DNA of 64,000 nucleotides from Phalacrocorax aristotelis (Eukaryota > Chordata > Aves > Suliformes > Phalacrocoracidae): assembly GCF_949628215.1 (NCBI RefSeq), contig NC_134288.1, positions 7,509,682 to 7,573,681 on the forward strand, given 5' to 3'. This document shows positions 52,801-64,000 of the stretch, in pieces. Both the position numbers and the translations under genes were made by a program. The stretch's first letter is position 1; each line of letters starts with the position of its first letter. Under the pieces are notes generated by a model, which saw only the letters and a list, made by a program, of their open reading frames with translations, had not been told where the DNA came from and did no database searches.

Positions 52801-55800
52801 TACTGTCAGGATTTTTTGGGGTTGTAATTTTTTTTTTTGTGGTCAGTTGTGCAAGAAAATAGTTGATACAGGGATCTGAATACATCTCCTTTGAGTTAGC
52901 CGCTGGCAACCTCTGCTGTTTCTATAGAAATGAAGGAACTGACCCAGTGAATTTACATTTTAGACAGCTGGTTTTTTTTTTCATGTCTGTGCCATTTAAT
53001 GTGCCATCGCAAATAACTCTGCAAAGCTCTCATTTGTGCACCCTGCTCAGCTGAAATTGCATCCATCTGTGATGGATATAGACTGTATTCTCCTTCCACC
53101 CCTTTCCTTTGCTTAAGACTCTCCCATTCTTTACGCCATGTGTTCAACACCCTCCCTAGAGCCGGATGAAGTCAGACCAGAGTCTGGACATCCACCTCTG
53201 TCGAGGAGCACCTAGGGTGTCCTTGCTGTTTCTCTTTGTATCAACAGTGAAATCATGGGTCTAGGGTGAGACCAGCTCCATACCTTGGTGGGGAGGATCT
53301 TGCCTTTACTCCTGGCTCAAGTCCCTACTGCAGGGGAGCAGGGCTGTCCATGGAGGGTGGGCAACACTGGTGGGAAAGCTGGACAAACACCCAACTTGGA
53401 AAAGTCAAGAGCCATGAGATGAAAAGGAGACATCTCAGGTCCCCCTCAGCTGTTGGACACTTTGGGGTGGCTGCTGGCTGTTTTTTGTAAGACTTCTGGA
53501 AACACCCTGGCTTTGGGAAACTTCGAAATACCTTTGTTTTTGGCAGGATGAGAAAGCTGTTTCCTACTCAGAATGAATCCAGCTCCAGTTTCAAACAGCA
53601 AGAGCTGAGAGAGGTGGTGATGGCCATTTCTACCCCTCTCTGGCCATTTTTATTCCCTCTGATTCTCGCACCTTTACTGCAGAGCAGAGCCAGGCTGGGA
53701 GGACTGGTCACCCCAAGGGATGAGAGACAGGCCCGGCAATCTTTTACCTTGAGGTCACTGCTTCTACCCCAGACCCAGGCTGGGAGAGACTGAAAGTATT
53801 TACCATCTGGTGTCTATCCAAGTGACTTGCGAGAAAAGAATTCAGGGCTGCCGTCCAGTTTCTGATGGTCAGGCAACTACATCAGAAAACCTCGGCTTCA
53901 TCTGGGACCAGCTGACCCCTCCAAGCTCCCAGCCGCCGCGGCGAGGCCAGCGAGGGCGTGAGCAACAGCTCTGCATTGCCCTCTCCAAAGGAGAACAGGT
54001 CTTTTGGGTGGGGAGTGGTGCATGGTGGTAGGGACACTTAATCTTTCACCATTTTCCAGGCATTTTAAAGTAGGTTTCATTAGAAAGAAGTGCTGATAAA
54101 TGGGACTCGGTGTTGGTTCTGGTCTCAAAGCGGTTGCCAAGAGGAAGGAGCTGAGTGATTACAGAGGGAGCAAATGGACTATCACAACCAAGAAAGGGCT
54201 TGCTTAGACAAAAGTGTAGCGAGATCTCATCATTCAGATTGAGGGGCTTCTCATTAGTACAACCCAGCCTTGTATCAGCTCTTGTGAAAGGACAATGCTT
54301 TTTCTTACTAGACATATCAAACCCTGGGCAGTAATTGTGTGTGGGTTTTTTTTTCTGCAGTCCAGACAACAGCAATTCATAATTGTCCCTCTAAGTTAAA
54401 TATTCAGATAACCCAAAGAATAAGACTTTTGTAAAACAAAGCCTGGAAACTTTAGCCAGATGAGTCTTTCCGTTATTATTTGGAAAACAGTGTCAGAAGT
54501 TATCACGTATCAAACATTATGATCCTCTGGGAGTTTATTTTTGGTATCAAACGTCATCAAACATAAATGTCTTTTAAAAAAATCTCACTAGAAGTTTTGT
54601 CTTTCAGACAAGATATAAACCCCAGATCCTGACCTTGTGTGGTTACTGACAGGCCTTTGGTATTTTCCATGGAGCTACATGGCTAACTCATGTTTCCTGA
54701 TCAAATTGCTCATTCTTTTTGACTATCTCTGTTTTTCTTGTGGTTTCAGGCTAAAATAGACAGTGTTTTCCCTTCAGTTCTTCTCTTTTTCAAGTGTGCT
54801 ACGTGTTCCCAAGCAGCTGCCATGTCTCTTGCAGCATCAAATAGGCTGCAAATTGAGGCATGCACTAAGGTACAGCCAGTGACACTTTTAGGTCTTGCCA
54901 AACTCACTTTGTAACTGCAGCCAGCTCTGCTTTAGAGAGGGAGAGGTTAGGTGGTGTCTGTGTTTCCTTCCAGCCCTGTTTTCTGTAGTTCTGGGAAGAC
55001 CTTTAATGATGCAAGTGTTGCACCTATGAAGCAGCTAGAGTTGTGCCTGGGAAGTGGGTGGTGCTGGAAGAGGTTTGGGTGACACAGGTTGTGTCTGTTC
55101 CCAAATGTCACAGCCCTTCACATCTCCAGGGCTGGCCTTGGCTTGCCATCAGCAGGAGCACTGCAAGCTGGAGCAGCTGAGGACACCGGGGGATCCAGGA
55201 TGATGGGAGTGTGTGCAGGGAAGGGAGGATGACAGTGTTGGGACAGGATGGTGCTGGGGAGGGGAGAGTGACCTGTGCAAAGATAACCTCCCTTACCTGG
55301 CCTATCTCCAGCGGATGCTCTACACAGCTTCCTTGCAAACTCCTGGTTGTTGCTGGGACTTTCCCAAAGACCTTGTGAAGCGGGCACTTCTTAGCATCCT
55401 TGTTGATGGAAAGGAGTCTGGCTCATGCAGGGAAGGGGCTTTCAGTTTAGACATTGGGCACATTAACAGGGCCCAGTGCGGTCGGCTGGTCTGGGGAGGA
55501 CCAAAGAGCTGCCAGTTCACCTGTCTTGCACTAGTGCTTCATTCACACCCAGCACTTAAACAACCCAAAAGACCAATCACCACCCAAAACCACTTGGCAA
55601 GGGGACCTGCTGCTAATCCTCAGGGCTTGTGCTAAAGGCTTTGGGTTGAGTCCTGCTTTCTACCTCCACCCCAGGGAATAAAGCAAGGGCTGGGCTTAGT
55701 CTCCATCTCCTAAGCAAGACTAGAAAGGCTGAGGCCAGTGCATGTCCATGTGAAGAGGGGTCTCAGGCCCCCAACCCTCCTGTATGCCCCCTCCCAATGC

Positions 55801-58800
55801 CATAGACATCTGGAGACATCTCCCAAGAATGCACTTCACATAAACCACCTCCTCTTGTCCACATCCCCAGCCAAGTCAATAAAGACACGACTGAAACCTT
55901 TAGTGTGTGTGTGGGATCTAGTTGAGAAAAACAAAACTCTTGGTCTCACTATGGTTATGAAAGCAACGATGTCGCCTGGAAAGTATGTACCAGCAAGCAA
56001 AGAGAGCTGCTTGTGTTGAGGGGTGAGCGGAGGAGGTGGGCACCAGCTCAAATATGACTCAAAATCAGGGGAAATTATTTCTGATGAACGTAATTACTTC
56101 GGCTCCAGCCCTGATCAATATGAGGAGCTAAAGCGCTCATAAACCGGCCAAGAATGCGAACTATGCAGAATGATTTGTAAAAGGTGTTTGGCTGGGCGCG
56201 CTCTCGTCCGGCTGTCAGGCTGCCCAAGGGGCAGGGTGACCTGCTGCTGCGGGAGGTGGGAGAGCAGCGACTTGCTAATTGCAAACCGGTGGCCCCTAAT
56301 GAGAATCCCCCACGAAGAAACAGGGAGGCGGCTGTCTCACGCGGGACCCAAGCCTAATTAAAAGCAACCAGCCTGCTTGGCTGGGCTTCTTTTGTGCTCT
56401 GACCTCAAAGCAAGAGCCAAGACTGGCCCTTTACAGCCAGACTGGCTTATGCTGGCCCCCATGGTGTGGGGAGGTTTCGGTGGGCTGGCACCCAGCACAG
56501 CCCAGGCAGGGGCTCTGTGTGGGCACTGGAGCAGGGCTGGAGACCTGCAGGACCAGAGCTGGAGGGGACAGTGTCCTCAGACGCCATGCTGGCTGAGCCC
56601 AAGCTGTGTCAAGCATGGTGTCAGCCTGCATGGGAGAGATGCTTCCTCCTCAAGGGCGTGGCTGTGTCTTGGGGAACCGCACCCACAAAAGCAGATCAGG
56701 AAGAGGAAGCGCAGCCCAGGAGATCCCCTGCAGCAAGTCCCAGCGAAGCTGGTGCCTGTGGCCATCTGGAGGTGGCAGGAATTTCCTCCTAAGAAAGCAA
56801 GCAGAGGCTGGGGGATGGTGTCCTGGGGTATGGGGGTCTCCCATGAACTGGTGGTTTCCCTGATGTGGCGAGGAAAGGGAAGGAAAAGGGCTGTGACGGT
56901 CTCATTTTTGTCCTGCTGTTCACCAGGGCGACTGGAAAACCCCACCATTAAAGTCTCCCACCAGCCAGGCTTCCTCTCAGGAGAGTATCCCCAGAAACCA
57001 CAATGGCAGAGAGGCGGAAATAGGAAAAGAAGATGAACAGAGCCCCTGGGCTGGGAGCGACCTGTGCCCTGGCACCGCAGGGCAGGGGGAGATGGAGTGG
57101 TGAGTGCTCCACCTTCCTGCCTGAGCTGCTCTGCAGGGTCCAGGCTGCTGCTGCCCATCGAACAAGGCGATGTCTCCATCTTCTACGGTGACCAGTCCAT
57201 ATTTACCTGGCAGAGCGAGGCTGAAGTTACAGCCACCACCTGGTGCTGTTGCGTTCAGCGACCCCACCTCGCTTCCATGAGACTCTCTATTAGCAGTTGC
57301 AGGAATACCCCCGATTCTTATTTAATGGGACTCCATTGGCTTTCAGTCGTGCAAGCCCTGCCTATATGGGGTCCCTGCAACCACAGCCCTCCCAGCCATG
57401 GGAAGACAGACTGTTCTGGAAGTTTTTCCTTATCCGACTAAAGTTTTTTGGTGATTTTCTTAAAAAAGGGAGTGGGGTGAGGGAAGAGAAGAAAAAAAAG
57501 CCCGTCCGTGACTCATGACTCGCTGGAATGTGTCAGGTTCTGGATTAGCATCTGCTTGTTCTGGGCTGGTCCCCTTCGCCATGGACTGCCTTTTTTGCTT
57601 GCATAACTGGTCCAGTTCTGTTTCTGGCACAGAGATCAGCACCTCCCTGTCTCTGACCACACTACTGGGAACAGCCCGCTGGTGAGCTCCCTTTGAGATC
57701 TTGGGTGATCTGTGGTGAGAGGAGCATGCTGAGCATCACAGACCATCGCTGCCCCGCCAAGCTGGCCGCAGACCTCTGGAACCATCTGCAGAGACATCTC
57801 GGCGAGGCAGGCAGGGCAGTTTTGTGAAAACCACGTGTGCCCTTGACAGCAGCCCAGGTCCCTGCAGCCCCAGGCGAAAACCAGCTCCTGCTGGGGGTCA
57901 CCAGAGCAAGGCTCCCACTCACAGCCATTGCCTCCACCCTGGGAAAAAGCCCGGTGGCTCATGGTGGAGCTGCAGTGGGACTGCCTCCTGCCTTCAACCG
58001 TGCTAGGAACTGGGACAGGCTGGGCTGTACTGGGAATTGCAGGGCTTCCTTCACGTACTATTCAGATCAAGACCCTTTGGGGTTGGGTTTCCACCTGCTG
58101 CAGGGCTTTGGGGAGGGAAATACAGGGAGGGAAGTACAGGAAGGGAGTGTTTGACCGATGGGACTGTCTGCATCTGGTTGCCCAGGGCTGGCGATGGTAG
58201 CCTGACTGCAGCTTGGCTTGTCCCAGGAGCTGCTCCTGGACAGGCTTCCCTCTCCGGTTTGGAGTCAGCCAGAGCCCCAGAGCAGCATCTCACAAGGCAG
58301 CTCCTCTCGTGGACCGAACTCCAGGAAGGGAGTCCTGGAACTTCCAGCTCGGAAGTCCTGGCGCTGTGGGCTAGGACAGACATCTGCTCTCCCTCCTCTG
58401 GCTGAGCCCAGTTAAGGACGACATCTCTTACAGGTACTGCCAAGGCAGCAACTTAGAGCATGGAGGGCAGTATGTGCGTGGGGCAGCCAGGCTGCTCTTC
58501 AGCCCTCGCTAACGGCCCAGGCTGGAGGGGATGTTTTGAGGTGCTTTTGGCTGCTGTGCATGCTGTCCATGCTACATTTCTGATATTATCTCTGTCTCCT
58601 TACTGGGGCAGGGAACTCCCCAGGCCACACAGAGAAATCCTGATCTCCCTGTGCTGTGATTTTGCTGGAAACCACATCCAGCATAGCATGGTTGGGGTTA
58701 GGAGAACCATTTCCCCAGCAGTTGGCTGCAGTCTCCTCCATCAGAAGCTGACCACATTCAAACCCCAGTTTTCTTTACGTGCCCCAGTCCTGCTGAGATG

Positions 58801-61800
58801 TGGTCTGCCGCCTGCGCAGGCAAAGCCATTCCACTGGCCTGCCACCCAGAAAACATGCTCTGGATCGCCTGCATGAGAATTAAACACAAACGCTTTGCAA
58901 ACCGCAGTCCTTGAGTGCTAGGCAATGAGCTGAGAGCTGTCAAAGCAAAGGGGAAGATCCTCCGAGCTGCACAGGCGAAGCCGAGCCAGCCTGGTAAGCA
59001 CAAGAGGAGAAGCAACAAGAGCAGAGGATCTGGATCCAATGGACATCAGCCACCCTCTACGTGCAGCCCTGGCTTTGAGAGCTCATTTTGCTGCTGCTGC
59101 TGTTCACTAGTCCTGCCTGTGATCCACTTCACAGAGGTTGTGCTGGGCGTGAGGGGAGACTGATGGTGCAACCTCTGCTGCAGACCAGTCCCCTTCTCCA
59201 GCAGCTTACCCAGGGACGCCCTGCTCAGCCCAGGGTCCCCAGAGTGGGGCAGAGCTATGCCTCCAGCCATGGCTGTCGCAGCCTCTCTCCCCTAAACCCG
59301 TGCCGTGATTGTGCTGCTGTGCCTTCCTCTGCATTGCAGTCACCTTTACACCACCTTTGATGGTACCAACAGTGCTACAACTCAGAGAGGCAGCTTGAAG
59401 GTTCTGTGGTGACATGTAGCTTCTGCTTGGACCTGGCCATGTCGTCCACAGCCTGTTTGTCCTCTCTGTCCCCATGCAGTGCCACAGGCACCTGCTTCAA
59501 GCCAGCTTTCCTCTTCTAAGACCTTCCCCTCCCTGGGCTGGTCTGCAGGGTGAGAGCCCAGACTCTCTTTTCCTGCCTCTGAGCCCTGGCCCCTGAACAC
59601 ATCTGCAAGCAAATAGCTGAAGGTATCGAAAGGAGAGACAGGAAACACTCCAATTTTTTTTCTAAATATAATGACACTAATGTTGTTTGCAGTGTTAAAA
59701 ATAGAAGTAGAGGGAACCTGCCTTTTTCCTGTTTGCTTTCAGCTCTTGCTTTCCTGCCTGTCTCCGCGTTCTGGGGATCTGAGTGAAAATAAACCTAACT
59801 AAAAAGATCTCAGCAGCGTGCAAAACAAAGCCAGATGGGTTTGGCCTCAGCTCCAGCTTCCCCAAGCGGGACCATGCCTCCCTGTGCAGCGCAGGGAGCT
59901 TGAGGCTGTGAGCTCCCCACCTCGGGCAGCTGTCCCCGCAGGCCCTGTGCTGCGGAGGAGCCATGCGCTGACCCAGCTGCTGGGGACCTGCCCACACTTG
60001 CTGGGTGTCTCTGGGAGTGTGGCCACCCTCCCGCACCCTGCGTCCTGGCTCCCGTCACTCTCCTGACTTTCCCAAGTGTCTCAGTGCAGCGACTCAGCTC
60101 CGAGCAGCACCGCTGCTCTTCCTCGTGTGGCTGTCAGAGACATGCTTGTGCTCAGGGCTGGATCTGCGGGTGTGCTACCGCAGGTGCCCTCGTCTAAATC
60201 CCCCCATTCCCACCTCTCCTGCTGGAGATGTTTCTCCAGATACCTGTGGCTGGGCAGGAGCATTTCCCTCCACCAGGCCCTGCACGTGCCTGTTCTTAAA
60301 TCTCCCTCCCAGCCTCTATCAGTGCAATGGGAGGATTTTGCTGCCAGTCTCTCACCAGCCTGTTTGTTAGAGAGCAATGGCCATGCTCAGCACCTGCATC
60401 ACTGAATTCAGAGGCTGATGGATTCAAACTCACCTTGGCAGCACTGAGCCAGACCAGAGCACCCAGAGCTTGAGGGATCAGGATGTGGGAGCCAGCTCCC
60501 TGCCCGGTATGGGGAAAAGAAAAACACCAGAGCACAGCAAATCGGCCAGGGAGACAGCGTCTGAACAGCAACGTGCCTTTCATTCAGGAGGCGATACCGC
60601 ATCCTGGGTCAGCGCAGCTGCCTGCCTGCTGCAGGTGTTCGGATGAAAAGCTAGGCGCTCATTTTTCAGCAGAGCAAACCAGGGTGTGCGTGTCTTGGAT
60701 GGAGGCTGCTGCCTGATTTATTACAGACTCAGCTCTAGGTGCCTCCGGAGAGTAAGTCCTGGCAGAGGATGAGAGGCGAGCGTGTGTACGGATGGATTGC
60801 AGCGCACAAAATGCTGCATTGTAGTAAGACTGCCTGGAACGTGCCGAAGCCGGGAGCGGGGAGGATGAATGAGTCCTCTGGCCTGGTTTGCATTCCTCTG
60901 CCCTCCCTGTTCCTTTCTTGAGCTGGTGAACGGTGCGGGCAGGCAGCCCTGGGCTCTCAGTTTGTCTTGAAAAGCCATGAAGCAAACAAGCGCTGGCAGG
61001 GAGCGTTGCTGGCACTGGCCTGGCAGAGCACGTGGAGTGCGCTGGCAGTGCAGGGGGACCTGCTCTGCTCTGCCACAGGTGCCACCCTCTGTGCAGCATC
61101 CCATCAAAAGGCTGATTTTTGCAAGGAATGGTTTTCCATATCGTGACAACTTACCAGGTTGACCGCAGGTTGTTCTTTCAAAAGTCTTCAGTTAGCTGGA
61201 AATTAGATGTTTAAAATGTCACTGGTCTACCATGAGTCACTGTCTGGGCCACTTTTGTATCACAGAGCCAGTTGTCCTGTGTGTCACTGGAAAGTCCGCA
61301 CTCGAACTTGGCATGACATGATTTTAAAAATACTTCCGTAAGAAGCTTCTCTGAATCTCCTTCCCACCTCCAGCTGCTTTCCTGGCCCTGGCATAGCCCT
61401 GGTAGACAGCACACCTCTTCTGCAGCCTCTTTGCTGCCACACGAGTTTGGTCCTGCTAGCGCCTGGTCTCTTTGCTGTCAGCGAACATCTGGGTCTTTCA
61501 GCAGCAGTGTGTCAGCAGTACCCAAAGGGGCCATTGACTTGCAGGGCATGGCAGTGTCCTGGGCTGGTGGAGCATACCCAGCTGCTAACAGGACCCCCCC
61601 TCTGCTGATGGGGTTTCATCGAGGGCTTGCTGACCGTGCTTTTGGGGCCCATTTGGGCACCAAACCTGTGGCGGGAATGGGATCCTGACCCCACCTGGTG
61701 CTGATCAGCAACTTGTCATGGTCTTAACTGGGGCTGAACCAGAACCATTGACATAGGATGGACATACAGCCATGGGGACTGACAGCCCATACCTGCGAGT

Positions 61801-62230
61801 TCTTTCCCTGCTTAATGCATTTCTATCTGCACAGTCCCTCTGTAGGGTATAGCGGGGTAATTGCCCCTGATTTACAGATGGGAGCTGAACTGCAGGGACT
61901 CCCCAGGCTTTCTCCTCTGCCCAGTCCTGCTGCTGCCCTGTAAGACATCCCATCCCCAACGGATGGCTTTGGTGTGAACGGGGAATGGGACAGAGCCTTG
62001 GCATTTGGGCTGACACCGGAGTAGAAGTAACTCCCCAAAAGGACTTTAGCCATAACTTTGTATTCAAATGCTCATCTTCTTTTCCCCAGCCAGGCCTAGC
62101 AGATGAACCAAAGGCCCCCAGGGCGGTGGGCAGCGATCTCACTCGGGTACCACTGCAAGTGGCTGGCCCTCCCGTGGTGCATGCGCTCCCCTGCTTGAAT
62201 CGGAGCCCATCGCCCCGCATCGCCCCGCGC
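49816..62230. other. 12 kb upstream of CCN5 without a recognisable gene
   Basis: Contains two adjacent T-tracts at about 49863-49889, an 11-base C-run at 52207-52217, and a 16-bp palindrome at 51120-51135. Open frames of 60-220 codons occur on both strands, but none has a known motif, a signal peptide or matching splice sites. ADA is the expected next gene in this block, and none of its conserved exons (for example the HxH metal site near the N-terminus) is visible here. Confidence 0.55.
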
Positions 62231-63060
62231 CGGTGGGGCTGGAGCCGCAGACTGGGGCGGGACGGGAGGTGGCGGTGCTGCAGCCCCGCAGCCCCCGCGG
62301 CCGCGCAGCTCCGGCCCCGCAGCCCCCGGCCCCGCAGCCCCCGGGCCCCGCAGCCCCCCGCCCCGCAGCCCCCGCGGCCGCGCAGCTCCGGCCCCGCAGC
62401 CCCCGGGCCCCGCAGCCCCCCGCCCCGCAGCCCCCGGGCCCCGCAGCCCCCCGCCCCGCAGCCCCCGCGGCCGCGCAGCTCCGGCCCCGCAGCCCCCGGG
62501 CCCCGCAGCCCCCGGCCCCGCAGCCCCCCGCCCCGCAGCCCCCGCGGCCGCGCAGCTCCGGCCCCGCAGCCCCCGGGCCCCGCAGCCCCCCGCCCCGCAG
62601 CCCCCGGCCCCGCAGCCCCCCGCCCCGCAGCCCCCGCGGCCGCGCAGCTCCGGCCCCGCAGCCCCCGGCCCCGCAGCCCCCGGGCCCCGCAGCCCCCCGC
62701 CCCGCAGCCCCCGCGGCCGCGCAGCTCCGGCCCCGCAGCCCCCCGCCCCGCAGCCCCCGCGGCCCCGCAACCCCCGGCCCCGCAGCCCCCGCGGCCGCGC
62801 AGCTCCGGCCCCGCAGCAGCGCACGGGCTCTGCCTCCCTCTCGTGGCCGCTCTGCTCGGGCTCGGCCGGGCGCGGGTGCGGAGCTGCGGGCCTGGCCCCG
62901 CATCTCTCTCTAGCAACCCTGCCCCGGGCTCCCCGCACCGCCCCCCGGCACCGCCGCCCTGCACCCCGGCGTGCCTCCCCGGGCCCCTTCGCTGGGTGCC
63001 CACACGGGTTTATCATAACACTCTGCCCGCGGGGGCTGGAGGTGTGAGCAAGGCCAGCAG
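62231..63060. promoter_or_regulatory. Very GC-rich CpG-dense block around a minisatellite
   Basis: The flanks of the minisatellite (62231-62278 and 62815-63060) are themselves CpG-dense and non-repetitive, as in a CpG island. No start codon with a recognisable protein is seen. It could be the promoter of a gene beyond the right edge, or an isolated island. This is inference from composition only. Confidence 0.3.
62279..62815. repeat. Higher-order GC minisatellite with NotI/SacII boxes
   Basis: About 530 bp of 15-16 bp units (CCCCGCAGCCCCCGG, CCCCGCAGCCCCCGGG, CCCCGCAGCCCCCCG). A 31-bp unit containing CCGCGGCCGCGCAGCTCCGG appears seven times and ends each block of two to four simple units, so blocks recur every 77 or about 92 bp. 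Most unit lengths are multiples of three or nearly so, and stops are rare, so all frames stay open on both strands. Those frames are artefacts. The minus strand is rich in GGGG runs. Confidence 0.95.
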
Positions 63061-63812
63061 GCTCACAGGCAGAGATTGTTCTTTCTTGGCTCAGCACCGT
63101 TCCTGGATATTTACCTTCTGCTTTTAAGCAAAGTCTTTCTGCTGCCACTGGGGAAAAACTTTTTATAGCCAGACTTGCATCACGCCTGGGGAATGATTGG
63201 AAATGAAGCCAACTTTGCTAGAGACAGCTGTCTAAAAATTGAAGCTGTTTTCTTCCCAATAATCTGTTTTCAATTTCTTCTGCAGCCCTTGAAGCCAAGA
63301 ACAGAGCAAAACAAGAGCTCCAGGAGATCCTATAGAATATTAATTGGGTCAGGGCCCTGGATTAGATGAATTGAAACGTCTACAGAAAATTCCAGCTCGA
63401 CACAGCGAGGATCAGTTTCTCTTCAAACATTTTTTGCTTGAGCAGGAGGCTGTGCCCAGTCTGCCCTGGGGGCTTGCAGCTGCCTTTCGCCGGGGCAGCA
63501 GCCAGGCAACCCCCCCGTATGCCCCAGCAGGACCACCCCTGCTGGGAGCCAGCACTGGGGAGATGGGTGGGCACACCTGGCTGTTCCCCTTCTCCCTCCA
63601 CTGCTTCTCCCCTTCACCTGCCTTTCTGTCCCTTCCTGCTAGTTCTCCTTTTAATAGCATCCAAAGCAATAGCCCCTAGTGTTGATATTTCTGCTGGTGA
63701 TCTGTAAGCCCACTTTGGGGACCAGGACCCCACATGTGAGTGCTGTGACCATCAGTTTGGGATCAGCTAGGCCCTAGCTGGTGCCACAAGGTGGGTGATC
63801 TGGGCATACTGG
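63061..63812. other. Non-coding stretch before the terminal CR1
   Basis: Return to ordinary base composition. No gene, splice-bounded exon or repeat is recognised in these 750 bp. Confidence 0.6.
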
Positions 63813-64000
63813 GATCATAGAATCATAGAATGTCCTGAGCTGGAAGGGACCCACAAGAATTATCAAGTCCAGCTCCTGTCCCTGCACAGGACAGCCCCAA
63901 ATTCACACCATGTCTCTGAGGGCATCATCCAAGTGCTTCTTGAACAGCGTCAGGCTTGGTGCCGTGATGCCTCCCTGGGGAACCTGTTCCAGAGCTCCAC
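63813..64000 (-). mobile_element. CR1 LINE 3' region, cut by the window edge
   Basis: ATCATAGAATCATAGAATG at the left end is the CR1 terminal ATTCTATG octamer repeat read on the opposite strand. It is followed by GAGCTGGAAGGGACCCACAA, TCAAGTCCAGCTCCTGTCCC and CCTGGGGAACCTGTTCCAG. This is a relatively well-preserved CR1 copy on the minus strand, with its 3' end at about 63813, and it continues beyond the window. It is the strongest sign that the DNA is avian. Confidence 0.93.

Noticed and set aside
56977-57267. Minus-strand frame with GKYGLVTVEDGDIALFDG, at first sight exon-like
   Set aside because: I could not match it to a family, and no convincing acceptor and donor pair or neighbouring exon was found.
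61705-63148. Several frames of 226-432 codons on both strands
   Set aside because: Produced by the GC minisatellite. Simultaneous openness in many frames and purely repetitive translation rule out a supported gene.

Overview
The window is vertebrate nuclear DNA, almost certainly from a bird. It has short exons with GT/AG splice sites separated by introns. CR1 retrotransposon tails of avian type lie at about 25.3, 27.2 and 63.8 kb. The recognisable genes belong to a synteny block that in human lies on 20q13.12 (from memory: ADA, CCN5, KCNK15, RIMS4, YWHAB). Here the block reads RIMS4 (+), KCNK15 (-), a P2Y-type receptor (-), CCN5 (-).

Layout. 1-8.96 kb: the 3' half of RIMS4 (a synaptic C2-domain protein), with four coding exons ending at 8957; its 5' exons lie left of the window. 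8.96 to about 13.4 kb: an AT-rich stretch that best fits a long RIMS4 3'UTR. 13.4-19.8 kb: intergenic. 19.8-25.8 kb: KCNK15 (TASK-type two-pore-domain K+ channel), two coding exons joining to 398 residues, with a GC-rich, minisatellite-bearing 5' region at 25.8-26.25 kb. 26.3-38.2 kb: about 12 kb in which I find no gene, only an old CR1 fragment and simple repeats. 38.2-41.2 kb: a single-exon P2Y-like GPCR of 353 residues, a gene I do not know from the mammalian block. 44.5-49.8 kb: CCN5 (a secreted matricellular protein without a CT domain), four coding exons joining to 254 residues, with a TATA-type promoter. 49.9-62.2 kb: no recognisable gene; ADA would be expected next but no ADA exon is visible. 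62.28-62.81 kb: a very GC-rich higher-order minisatellite with regularly spaced NotI motifs. 63.81-64.00 kb: a CR1 element running off the end.

The genes do not form an operon-like unit. They are independent transcription units with different roles: presynaptic scaffold, leak K+ channel, nucleotide-type GPCR and secreted growth regulator. KCNK15, the receptor and CCN5 share the minus strand, and RIMS4 converges on KCNK15.

Most long open frames here are not genes. They come from GC-rich repeats or from stop-poor intergenic sequence. I found no evidence for an entirely new system. The observations most worth checking are a splice-competent 411-nt open cassette inside the RIMS4 C2B domain, the apparently intact TASK-5 channel, the extra GPCR in the block, and the NotI-box minisatellite.
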